Assembly: GCA_964412105.1 (NCBI GenBank)
Contig: CAYPNM010000026.1
Coordinates: 1 to 47,202 of the forward strand
Direction of reading: 5' to 3'
Length of the DNA stretch: 47,202 bases
Source: JAKAGZ01 sp964412105
GTDB taxonomy: Bacteria; Bacteroidota; Ignavibacteria; Ignavibacteriales; Ignavibacteriaceae
Both the position numbers and the translations under genes were made by a program. The notes below the pieces were generated by a model that was not told the origin of the DNA, made no database searches, and saw nothing but the letters and a program-made list of their open reading frames with translations. Shown here in pieces: positions 14,272 through 22,094 of the stretch (position 1 is its first letter; each line of letters begins with the position of its first letter).

Positions 14272-15795
14272 TCACTTTTTCCTGGTCCTAAGTTTTTTAA
14301 CTCCTCTTTTGGTAGGCAAGTCTGAAATATTTTCAGCTCCTAATGTTACAGGCAGGTAAAAACCAATGTTGCTATTGTTCTTAACCTTCTTTTTAATCAG
14401 AACACTGTGCTCTATATTTACATTATCTCCTACCTGAGTACCAAACAAATAGCTTGTGCCTTTTATCAAAACCTTCTTACCAATATTCAAAGGAAATTCA
14501 TCGCTGCCCGTCATATTAACGCTGGACTCGATTCGGGAGTTATCGCCTATCTTAATGTTGCCTTTAATTATATCGCCCCAGAAAATTTCAACGTTGTTAC
14601 CTATCTTGAAAGTCTGATGAGGAAAAGTTGATAGTTGTGCATTTTCATGAATAACGATCTTCTTTCCAAAATAGACATTGCCCCATATTTTTACGTCCCT
14701 TTTCAATTCAACCCCATAATTCAACTTTACACCGGAACCAACATAAACTCCGCTGCCGATAGAAATATCAAGCGGAATATTTTTCTTATCCATTTTTAAT
14801 ATGCTATCCACAACTTCATCATGAATGAAAAAATCATCCGGGTCTTCTATCTCGATCACATCTTTCAGTTTTTCGTAAGTTATTTTTCGCGCAATAGCCT
14901 CCATTTTCTTCAAAACTGATTTGTTATTAAATCCCATAACAACATAATGCTCTTTCGGACTGACAGCCTGAACCGAATAACCATGCACGTTAAACAATTC
15001 AATAAGGTCGGTTATATAAATTTCCTTCTGAACATTATTGCTCGAGAGCATTTTAACAAGTTCTTTTAATCTTGAATATTTAAAAGCATAAACGCCGGAG
15101 TTGAACTCATTATTTTCAATCAATTCTTTTTTCGTAAACGAGTACGTCCTGTCTGCGTAGTTAATCCTGTAGGGTTTATCCTCAGAAAGCGCGTGAATAT
15201 CTTTATTTTCCATTATCTGAATAACCTTTCCCCTGTCAAGAGAAGGAATCCCGAATTCGTCTTTATCTTTCACCCTGATTATTCTGCCATAGGAATTTTC
15301 CATCGGATTGCCCTCGTAAATTCCGGTCAGCACCATCATGTCCGAATCCGAACTGATAAAATTCTCCCTAAAAGATTTAATTGTTTCTTCATCAAGCAGG
15401 CCCATATCGCCGGGAAGCACATAAACAATCCCGTCAAATGATTTATTAGCGATCTTTTTTAGAGCAACCTGCACCGCGTGTCCGGTTCCATTCTGTTTTT
15501 CCTGGAATGCAAAGCTGGCGTTATCTCTTTTTCCTACAGTCTGCATTACGTCCTCAGCCTTAATTCCAACAACGATAATCATGTTTATTCTTTTGATCCC
15601 CTTTACGCATGCATTATAAACCCTCTGTACAGTCGGCACGCCCCATATCCTATGAAGCATCTTTGATTTCTGCGATTTAATTCTTTTTCCGTGACCTGCA
15701 GCAAGAATAATGGCTACTTCTTTTGTGTTTGTTGAAAGTTTTGAGGAAAATTGACTGGCAAGTTTATGAATCTTTTTATTCTTGAGGCTACTCAT
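14272..15795 (-). CDS. GlmU-like nucleotidyltransferase with C-terminal left-handed beta-helix
   Basis: A 507-residue protein from the ATG at 15795, chosen because GGGAG precedes it; an in-frame ATG at 15825 has no ribosome binding site. The N-terminal half is a nucleotidyltransferase: LAAGHGKRIKSQKSKMLH is the signature motif, with GTGHAVQVA, VLPGDMGLL and FNSGVYAFK following as in GlmU uridylyltransferase. The C-terminal part has hexapeptide repeats. The GlmU acetyltransferase signature (NYDG and surrounding residues) is not visible, so this is probably only a UTP- or other NTP-sugar pyrophosphorylase. In the motif, KSK replaces the usual PK, which is mildly unusual. A second GlmU-like protein is encoded at 35581. 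Confidence 0.82.
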   Translation of the reverse strand: MSSLKNKKIHKLASQFSSKLSTNTKEVAIILAAGHGKRIKSQKSKMLHRIWGVPTVQRVYNACVKGIKRINMIIVVGIKAEDVMQTVGKRDNASFAFQEKQNGTGHAVQVALKKIANKSFDGIVYVLPGDMGLLDEETIKSFRENFISSDSDMMVLTGIYEGNPMENSYGRIIRVKDKDEFGIPSLDRGKVIQIMENKDIHALSEDKPYRINYADRTYSFTKKELIENNEFNSGVYAFKYSRLKELVKMLSSNNVQKEIYITDLIELFNVHGYSVQAVSPKEHYVVMGFNNKSVLKKMEAIARKITYEKLKDVIEIEDPDDFFIHDEVVDSILKMDKKNIPLDISIGSGVYVGSGVKLNYGVELKRDVKIWGNVYFGKKIVIHENAQLSTFPHQTFKIGNNVEIFWGDIIKGNIKIGDNSRIESSVNMTGSDEFPLNIGKKVLIKGTSYLFGTQVGDNVNIEHSVLIKKKVKNNSNIGFYLPVTLGAENISDLPTKRGVKKLRTRKK

Positions 15796-15936
15796 CTCGA
15801 ATAACTCCCTTCTGTAAAGTGTCATTAATTAGTTAAAAAGTTACAGAAAGGCGTAAATACATACAAGCAAAGGTTTTATTATAATCGACAAAAAGCCTAT
15901 TTTTGATTGGTTAATTGATAGAAACAAGGACGAACT

Positions 15937-16398
15937 ATGAAAAGATTATTTGCTCTTTCTTTTATAGTATTTATAATTTTTACTACTTCAAACTATGCGC
16001 AGAACAAAGGCTTTGGAATAGGTATAATGATCGGACAGCCTACAGGATTTACCGCCAAAAACTGGATGAATGAAAATAATGCACTTGACTTCGCACTGGG
16101 TTTTTCATTCGCCAAAAATTATAACGGCATTAATATGCACTCGGATTACCTGTGGCATTCCTATAACGCTATACAATCCACAGAAAAATTTGTGCTTTAC
16201 TACGGTCCCGGATTATCATTAAGGACAGGAAATAACGGGAATGGGCAATTTGGAATAAGAGGCGAGGTGGGACTTGAGTGGATGTCGCATTCCGCACCAA
16301 TTGATATTTTCCTAGAGATTGCACCTGTATTTAATTTTATTGCCAGTACTGGTTTTAATATAGATGCAGGCTTTGGGGCAAGGTATTATTTTGAATAG
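15937..16398 (+). CDS. Small outer-membrane beta-barrel-like protein
   Basis: A 153-residue exported protein. The signal peptide is MKRLFALSFIVFIIFTTSNYA. The mature part consists of alternating-polarity strands rich in glycine and aromatic residues (GFGIGIMIGQPTGFTAKNW, LDFALGFSFA, FVLYYGPGLSLR, FNIDAGFGARYYFE), as in small 8-stranded outer-membrane barrels. AAGGAC precedes the ATG. A specific function is not recognisable. Its 3' end overlaps by 13 bp the 3' end of the convergent O-antigen ligase gene. Confidence 0.72.
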   Translation: MKRLFALSFIVFIIFTTSNYAQNKGFGIGIMIGQPTGFTAKNWMNENNALDFALGFSFAKNYNGINMHSDYLWHSYNAIQSTEKFVLYYGPGLSLRTGNNGNGQFGIRGEVGLEWMSHSAPIDIFLEIAPVFNFIASTGFNIDAGFGARYYFE

Positions 16399-17546
16399 TT
16401 CAGAATAATAATTCCGGAGGTTTCAGAAGATAAAAGCGAAACAAGAAAAGCAAATACTATCGATAAAACCACGTGTGTGATAAATCCAATAGTGAAGACT
16501 GTCAGGAATAAACCACAAATTCCCATCAGCAAAGCAAATGATAATCCGGGTTGAAATTTTCTCTTTTTTGTCACTAAAAATGACTTCCAGAGTACAAGTA
16601 CAAGCAAAGCAATAAAGGTAAGCAGCCCCGGAATTCCCGATTCAAAATAAATCTGGAAAAAATCATTATGCCACCCCCCGATTCCTTTATCCCTGAATTG
16701 ATCAGCATAAGGAAAAATTTCGTGGAAAGTTAAAGGCCCGAATCCAAACACCGGCGTTTTAAAGGCAAGGTCTTCAGCACCTTTAATTATTATATCCCTG
16801 TCCGATAGGGTTGTAGGGTTTTTAATCCTGTCTGAAATTTCTCCCTTATTGATATTAAACGAAATAAGACAAATTACCGCCGTTGCCACAATGGTAACTA
16901 CTGCAGTTCTAATTGTGATTTTTTTAAATATTATAACAATAAGAAATATAACGATCGCAATACCAATTACAGTCCGGCCAAGCGAAGTAATCATTCCACC
17001 GAAAATCAATATTACTATAATTGTTCCAATTTGCTTCCCGAACTTGTTTTGAATATCAGAATGGAATGATAATGCAAATGCGAAAGCTACAAGCAGGTAA
17101 GAAGAAAAAGTGGTATATGTGGTAAAGGCCTCTGCTCTTTGAACAAGATTTAGATCAAACTTTATTATCCCAGATAACGCAACTGCGGCAGCTGTGCCTA
17201 TAAAGAAATAAATTATTGTAAGCTTTTTGTTAAGATTAAATATTTTTAGATAAAAGCTCAAGGAGAAGAAAACACAATAAAATAATATTTCCTTATAAAA
17301 TATTTCAACACTAATCGACCTATCTGTAGAAAAAATAACAGAAAATGCTCTTATCAAACCGAAAGCAATTATAAACCAGGTAAAAATATCAAAGGCTTTT
17401 TTCTTATTTTCATTTTTTTCAATAAGCCATAAAATTCCTAATAATCCGGCAAACAGCTGCATAAAAAACAGGGAGGTAACAAAGCTGACAACCAATCCGA
17501 TCGTTAAATAAAAGGGAATTCTTATATCATATCTTGTCTGAGGCAT
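16386..17546 (-). CDS. O-antigen ligase family (Wzy_C) membrane protein
   Basis: A 386-residue polytopic inner-membrane protein with around ten to eleven hydrophobic segments. The large periplasmic loop near residues 255-300 contains GFGPLTFHEIFP and GGWHNDFFQIYFESGIPGLL, the conserved H/E-containing block of the Wzy_C domain shared by O-antigen ligases (WaaL), some polymerases and PglL-type enzymes. These transfer lipid-linked glycans in the periplasm. It is the last gene of an envelope cluster and directly follows an MsbA-like exporter, which fits a surface-glycan role. Ligase, polymerase and protein glycosyltransferase cannot be told apart here. Confidence 0.82.
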   Translation of the reverse strand: MPQTRYDIRIPFYLTIGLVVSFVTSLFFMQLFAGLLGILWLIEKNENKKKAFDIFTWFIIAFGLIRAFSVIFSTDRSISVEIFYKEILFYCVFFSLSFYLKIFNLNKKLTIIYFFIGTAAAVALSGIIKFDLNLVQRAEAFTTYTTFSSYLLVAFAFALSFHSDIQNKFGKQIGTIIVILIFGGMITSLGRTVIGIAIVIFLIVIIFKKITIRTAVVTIVATAVICLISFNINKGEISDRIKNPTTLSDRDIIIKGAEDLAFKTPVFGFGPLTFHEIFPYADQFRDKGIGGWHNDFFQIYFESGIPGLLTFIALLVLVLWKSFLVTKKRKFQPGLSFALLMGICGLFLTVFTIGFITHVVLSIVFAFLVSLLSSETSGIIILNYSK

Positions 17547-17582
17547 AAATTTATGGCGGTTTATTATTTCTTCAGGAAGACT

Positions 17583-19433
17583 TTAATCTCTGAATTGCAT
17601 TTCGTATAATTTTTTGTACAAGCCTTTATCATCTTTTATTAATTCATCATGTTTACCTATCTGTATTACTTCTCCCCTGTCAAGAACCACGATTCTTGTA
17701 GCATTACGGATTGTACTTAACCTGTGTGCTATAACTATAGTTGTTCTGTTTACCATCAGTCTTTCAATTGCTTCCTGCACAAGCAGTTCCGATTCATTAT
17801 CAAGAGAAGAAGTTGCTTCATCAAAGATCATTATTTCGGGGTTTTTTAACAAAGCGCGAGCGATAGAAATCCTTTGTTTTTGTCCGCCGGAAAGCTTAAC
17901 TCCTCTTTCACCGATTACTGTATCATAACCATTCGGCATTTCCATAATAAAATTATGAGCATTAGCTGTCCTTGCTGCCTCTTCAATTTTTTCAAAAGGA
18001 TACTCACCCAATCCGTAGGCAATATTATTCTTTATGGATTCATTGAACAAAAAAGTTTCCTGTGTTACAATTCCCATTAATGTTCGCAAACTTTCAATTT
18101 TTACATTTCTTATGTTAATATTATCAATTAATATTTTGCCATCAGTGGGGTCATAAAATCTTGGTATCAGATCTACTAATGTGGATTTACCTCCTCCGCT
18201 TGGTCCAACCAGCGCAACAATTTCGCCCCGCTTAACGGAAAAGTTTACATTATTCAGCACAAGGTCAGGCGAATCTTCATAGTGAAATGAAACATTATCA
18301 AGAGCCAAAGAATCCTCAAATTTACCAATATCGACTGCATCCTCAGCATCAATAATATTTGGATCTGTATCAATAATTTCAAAAACTCTGTCTCCTGCGG
18401 CACTTGATTCCTGTATCCTATTATTAACACTGCTGAGTTCCTTTATCGGAGGCATTAACTGGAAAATTGCGAAAAGGAATCCCATAAATTCACTGGCGCT
18501 TAAAGCCTGATCTTTCAGTACAAGCACTCCTCCAAAATAGATTATTATTACCCCTACTGCCGTGCTAAGAACCTCCGTAATAGGCGATGAAGCATTTCTT
18601 GTTCGAACAATTCTAAGCATAAGCCTGAAAAAATATTTTGTTTCATCCATAAACTTTTTGTTTTCATATTTTTCCATGCTGAAGGCTTTAACTATTTTAA
18701 CTCCCGATATCGTCTCTTGCAGGATGCTCGTAATGTCTGCCATTTTTGCCTGGATTAAATAGCTTTGCCTGCGAAGTTTCAATCCGATCCATGTTATTAT
18801 AAACACAGAGACAGGTAAAATTACCAGAGCCAGTAAAGTCAGTTTCCAGCTAATGCTGATAGCGATGCCAAGGAAAACAATTATAGAAAGCGGTTCACGA
18901 ATCATATTCAGAAATGCAGTTGAAATACTTGACTGTATAATATTAACGTCATTAGTAATTCTTGAAATAAGATTTCCTACTCTTTCCTTTTTGAAATAAC
19001 TCATAGGCAGCTTATGAAGATGTTTATAAGCAGCATCTCTCATATCTTTCATTGTACCTTGCTCAACAGTTGCTAAGAAGTACGCTTGCAGATATCCAAA
19101 AATATTTTTTAACAGGAAAGCAACGAAAACCAGTATACAAATTTTTATAAGTGCATCAATTTTGTCACCGCTTAAAATAATTTCGTTAAATTTTTGAGAG
19201 ATTTCATTGCCTAATTGTATCACCCAGTCCGGGAGGATACTAGAAACGGGATTGGCAGTAGTGTGTTGAACAACAACTTTTTTAGACTGTTGAAAAAGAG
19301 TATCAAGTAATGGAATAGTAAGATATACCGAGACTCCATTCAAAATAGCATACAGAATAGTGCAAAAAACGGAAACTACAAGATGCTTCCAGTAAGGTTT
19401 AACATAACTTAATATTCTTAGATAAGTTTTCAC
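17583..19433 (-). CDS. MsbA-like ABC exporter (fused membrane and ATPase domains)
   Basis: A 616-residue half-transporter that should work as a homodimer in the inner membrane. Six transmembrane helices occupy about residues 1-330 with the exporter coupling region, followed by the ATPase domain: Walker A GPSGGGKST (about 411), signature LSGGQKQRISIARALL (about 514), Walker B IMIFDEATSSLD and the switch histidine in VIAHRLST. The arrangement resembles MsbA lipid flippases. The start codon is GTG, whose G is the last base of the preceding lipoprotein gene's TAG stop, so the two are translationally coupled. Substrate is inferred (lipid or lipid-linked glycan) from the neighbouring O-antigen ligase family gene. 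Confidence 0.9.
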   Translation of the reverse strand: MKTYLRILSYVKPYWKHLVVSVFCTILYAILNGVSVYLTIPLLDTLFQQSKKVVVQHTTANPVSSILPDWVIQLGNEISQKFNEIILSGDKIDALIKICILVFVAFLLKNIFGYLQAYFLATVEQGTMKDMRDAAYKHLHKLPMSYFKKERVGNLISRITNDVNIIQSSISTAFLNMIREPLSIIVFLGIAISISWKLTLLALVILPVSVFIITWIGLKLRRQSYLIQAKMADITSILQETISGVKIVKAFSMEKYENKKFMDETKYFFRLMLRIVRTRNASSPITEVLSTAVGVIIIYFGGVLVLKDQALSASEFMGFLFAIFQLMPPIKELSSVNNRIQESSAAGDRVFEIIDTDPNIIDAEDAVDIGKFEDSLALDNVSFHYEDSPDLVLNNVNFSVKRGEIVALVGPSGGGKSTLVDLIPRFYDPTDGKILIDNINIRNVKIESLRTLMGIVTQETFLFNESIKNNIAYGLGEYPFEKIEEAARTANAHNFIMEMPNGYDTVIGERGVKLSGGQKQRISIARALLKNPEIMIFDEATSSLDNESELLVQEAIERLMVNRTTIVIAHRLSTIRNATRIVVLDRGEVIQIGKHDELIKDDKGLYKKLYEMQFRD

Positions 19434-20473
19434 TATGCTTTCAAGTCCGGTAATTCGGGAATACTTCTAAGTCCGCAGCCGTTTTTCAGTTTAATGACAT
19501 CATATACTTTCAGAGTACGATAATTAAATATCGTTATTGAAGATTTTTTTTCAAAACCGTTATCAAATATCAGAAAATCATTTCTAATAAAGAAATTCTT
19601 AACGCCGTTTCCTTTCCATTCCTCAACAATTTTTTTCTGCTGGATATCATAGATATACAGGCTTGAAGTTGCCGGTTCTTTTGAACTGAGCGTTTTATTA
19701 CTTACTCTTATATCGATCGTTGAAAAGATCAAATAATTTTCATCATATGACCAGGAAAATTCATTTAGCTGCTGGCTGTTAGACGTTATAAAATTAGCAC
19801 TATCCGTTTTATCATCTACAAGATAAACACTGGTCGAATCGGCGGATTGATTTACGAGTTTATATTTTCCATCGGGGGAATAATAATTTAGTTTATTGTG
19901 AGGAGGTCTTGGATAACGGTTTTTTGTCAGGTCATAAGTTTGAATTTCATTAAGCAATTCTTTGCCAAACAGATTATAAATGTAAGTTTGCTGATTTATG
20001 TAGGTGGGAACAATTTTATCAGACCTATTTACTATCACCTTAAAGTTGCTATTACTATCCCACTGTGTAAAGACCTGTACTCCGTTTCCAAGGCTTTTTA
20101 TAAATTTTACTTTATAAGTCGAAATATCAATAAGATAAAGCCTGACTTTTGTAATATAGGGGAGGAAACTTCTTTTGCCAAGATGTCCGGCCGTCAAGAA
20201 AAAAGCCGATTTTCGGTCAGGTGAATATGAAAGTTCGACAACCTGCTCATTATAATTAGACCAGAACTCCTTTCGTTTTTTTTTAATTACATCAAACTTA
20301 TATATTCCCGCCTTGTGAACAATAACACCAACAAACAGAAAGCTGTCAAATTTTTCCTGTTTAATAATCTTTTTATCTTTTTTCACCTGAACCAATTCGG
20401 GCGGTTTCTGTTGCTTATTCCCACAGCCAACGATCAAGACAAGAAAAAATAATAATAAAGGCGTTTTAAGCAT
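19433..20473 (-). CDS. Lipoprotein, probable beta-propeller, unknown function
   Basis: Starts at the ATG at 20473 (MLKTPLLLFFLVLIVGC), which has GGAAG upstream and leaves an 8-bp overlap with the preceding protease gene; 346 residues. A lipobox LIVGC with cysteine 17 marks a lipoprotein. The body has repeated blocks such as LSYSPDRKSAFFLTAG, NYYSPDGKYKLVNQS and FSWSYDENYLIFSTID, which look like blades of a TolB/PD40-type beta-propeller. No enzyme motif was seen. Its coupling with the ABC exporter downstream suggests an envelope function. Confidence 0.75.
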   Translation of the reverse strand: MLKTPLLLFFLVLIVGCGNKQQKPPELVQVKKDKKIIKQEKFDSFLFVGVIVHKAGIYKFDVIKKKRKEFWSNYNEQVVELSYSPDRKSAFFLTAGHLGKRSFLPYITKVRLYLIDISTYKVKFIKSLGNGVQVFTQWDSNSNFKVIVNRSDKIVPTYINQQTYIYNLFGKELLNEIQTYDLTKNRYPRPPHNKLNYYSPDGKYKLVNQSADSTSVYLVDDKTDSANFITSNSQQLNEFSWSYDENYLIFSTIDIRVSNKTLSSKEPATSSLYIYDIQQKKIVEEWKGNGVKNFFIRNDFLIFDNGFEKKSSITIFNYRTLKVYDVIKLKNGCGLRSIPELPDLKA

Positions 20474-21125
20474 GTGGAACACTTCCAACTGTTAAAAACA
20501 AATTCAATATGAAAGTAACCAATTTCATGAAAAGTCCCCACAATGGACTGTAAATCAGAATAAGCAATGCTATTGTTCCATAAAACCCGAGATTCAGCAA
20601 GGCTGCAGTCAAATGATTGGGATAAAGATCATATAAAATGTGGCAACCATCCAGAGGCGGCAGCGGAATAAGATTAAACAGGAAAAGAAAAATGTTAAAA
20701 AATACTCCATACCACATAATGTTCAGCCAGAAAGGTGAAGAGACATCAGCGGCATTATACATAAATAAGAAAACCACAAAAAAGAGAATTGCCAGTATGA
20801 AATTGGATAAAGGTCCGGCAAAAGAAACAACAGCATCATCCCGAAACTCATTCCTTAAGTTATTACGATTCACAGGAACCGGTTTGGCCCATCCTATCAA
20901 TGCAAAACCGGATGCAAAAGATGCAATAGGCATTAATATTGTACCGATAAGGTCAGCATGTTTGAAAGGATTTAATGTAAGCCTTCCTTCATTTTTGGCA
21001 GTATTATCTCCTAACTTTGAAGCAGTAAAAGCATGAGCAAATTCGTGAATCGCCAGCGATATAAAAAATATCGGCAAAAAGGTCAAAAACGAAATTAGTT
21101 TTTCACTAACCTGTATATGGGGCAT
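20466..21125 (-). CDS. Site-2 protease family (M50) membrane metalloprotease
   Basis: A 219-residue protein with five or six transmembrane helices. The zinc motif HEFAH is at residues 27-31, at the end of the first helix, and the third ligand lies in NLIPLPPLDG (about 156-165), both diagnostic of M50. It is the compact form without PDZ or CBS domains (like M50B 'YwhC/FtsH-like' members), distinct from RseP. Substrates in this subfamily are mostly unknown. It follows the xerD gene by 2 nt and overlaps the lipoprotein gene. Confidence 0.92.
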   Translation of the reverse strand: MPHIQVSEKLISFLTFLPIFFISLAIHEFAHAFTASKLGDNTAKNEGRLTLNPFKHADLIGTILMPIASFASGFALIGWAKPVPVNRNNLRNEFRDDAVVSFAGPLSNFILAILFFVVFLFMYNAADVSSPFWLNIMWYGVFFNIFLFLFNLIPLPPLDGCHILYDLYPNHLTAALLNLGFYGTIALLILIYSPLWGLFMKLVTFILNLFLTVGSVPHA

Positions 21126-21127
21126 TG

Positions 21128-22039
21128 TTATCCTCGCGGGTGAAATTCCTTATGAACCTGTTTAATATAGTCTCTGTCAATGTGAGTGTAAATCTGTGTT
21201 GTTGAAATATCAGCGTGACCAAGCATTTCCTGAACTGCCCTTAAATCAGCCCCTCCCTCCAGCAAATGAGTTGCGAAGGAATGCCTGAACGTGTGGGGAT
21301 GAATTTCTTTTTCCAGACCGGTTTCCTTAACATATCTATCAACAATTTTCCAGACCCCCATCCGTGAAAGTTTTGTCCCCCTGTTATTCAGGAATAAATA
21401 ATTCTCACTTTTGGTTTTTTTCATCAACAATACCCGGCTTTCCTTCAGATATTTATTTGTCCACATAATTGCACTTCTGCCAATCGGGATTATCCTTTCT
21501 TTAGAACCTTTTCCAAAAACTCTTATTACTTCATCATCAAAAAAAAGATCTGATATTTTTATATTTATTAGTTCCGAAACTCTTGTTCCGCAAGCGTAAA
21601 GCAATTCAAGCACAGCTTTATCTCTCAGACCAAGCTTGTTGTCAGTATCCGGTTTTGAAAGGATTAAATCAATTTCCCGAACAGATAAAACAGGGGGGAG
21701 ATTCTTAGCTAGCTTTGGAGAGGAAATTTTTCCTATAGGATTTTCAGTTATATACTTGCTTAGGAACAAATAATTAAAAAATCCTTTTATTGAAGAATAG
21801 TAACGTGCCGCCGATCTTCCTGAAAGTCCAAGCTCTTTTAATGATTTAAAAAAATCAGCTATGTGGTTTTGTTTTATGATGGAAGGATCATCAATTTTCC
21901 TGGATTCAACAAATTGTAGAAATGAATTAATATCATTTCCGTATGAGGCTACAGTATTATCAGAAAGATTCTTTTCCAGCTTTAATATGGACAAATATTC
22001 CTTTAAAAAAATGTTCAATCTTTTGCTACTATCAGGCAT
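21128..22039 (-). CDS. xerD: Tyrosine recombinase XerD
   Basis: Site-specific recombinase of 303 residues. The SAM-like N-terminal core-binding domain (residues 5-95) is followed by the catalytic domain with R in YACGTRVSELI (about 150), H-x-x-R in HPHTFRHSFATHLLEGG (about 252-258), H in LGHADIS and the nucleophile Y in TTQIYTHID (about 283). Together with XerC these resolve chromosome dimers at dif. It resembles XerD more than phage integrases in length and in the HLLEGGADLRAVQEMLGH block. No XerC partner or dif-like site was found in the window, and a single-recombinase (XerH/XerA-like) role cannot be excluded. It sits 2 nt before the protease gene. Confidence 0.9.
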   Translation of the reverse strand: MPDSSKRLNIFLKEYLSILKLEKNLSDNTVASYGNDINSFLQFVESRKIDDPSIIKQNHIADFFKSLKELGLSGRSAARYYSSIKGFFNYLFLSKYITENPIGKISSPKLAKNLPPVLSVREIDLILSKPDTDNKLGLRDKAVLELLYACGTRVSELINIKISDLFFDDEVIRVFGKGSKERIIPIGRSAIMWTNKYLKESRVLLMKKTKSENYLFLNNRGTKLSRMGVWKIVDRYVKETGLEKEIHPHTFRHSFATHLLEGGADLRAVQEMLGHADISTTQIYTHIDRDYIKQVHKEFHPRG

Positions 22040-22094
22040 TTATCATTCTATCTAACATTTAATATCTGCAACATCATAACTCATAACATCCATC

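Noticed and set aside
21128..22039. Phage or genomic island integrase
   Set aside because: Length and motifs match chromosomal XerD, and the neighbours are envelope genes with no att-like repeats or tRNA target.
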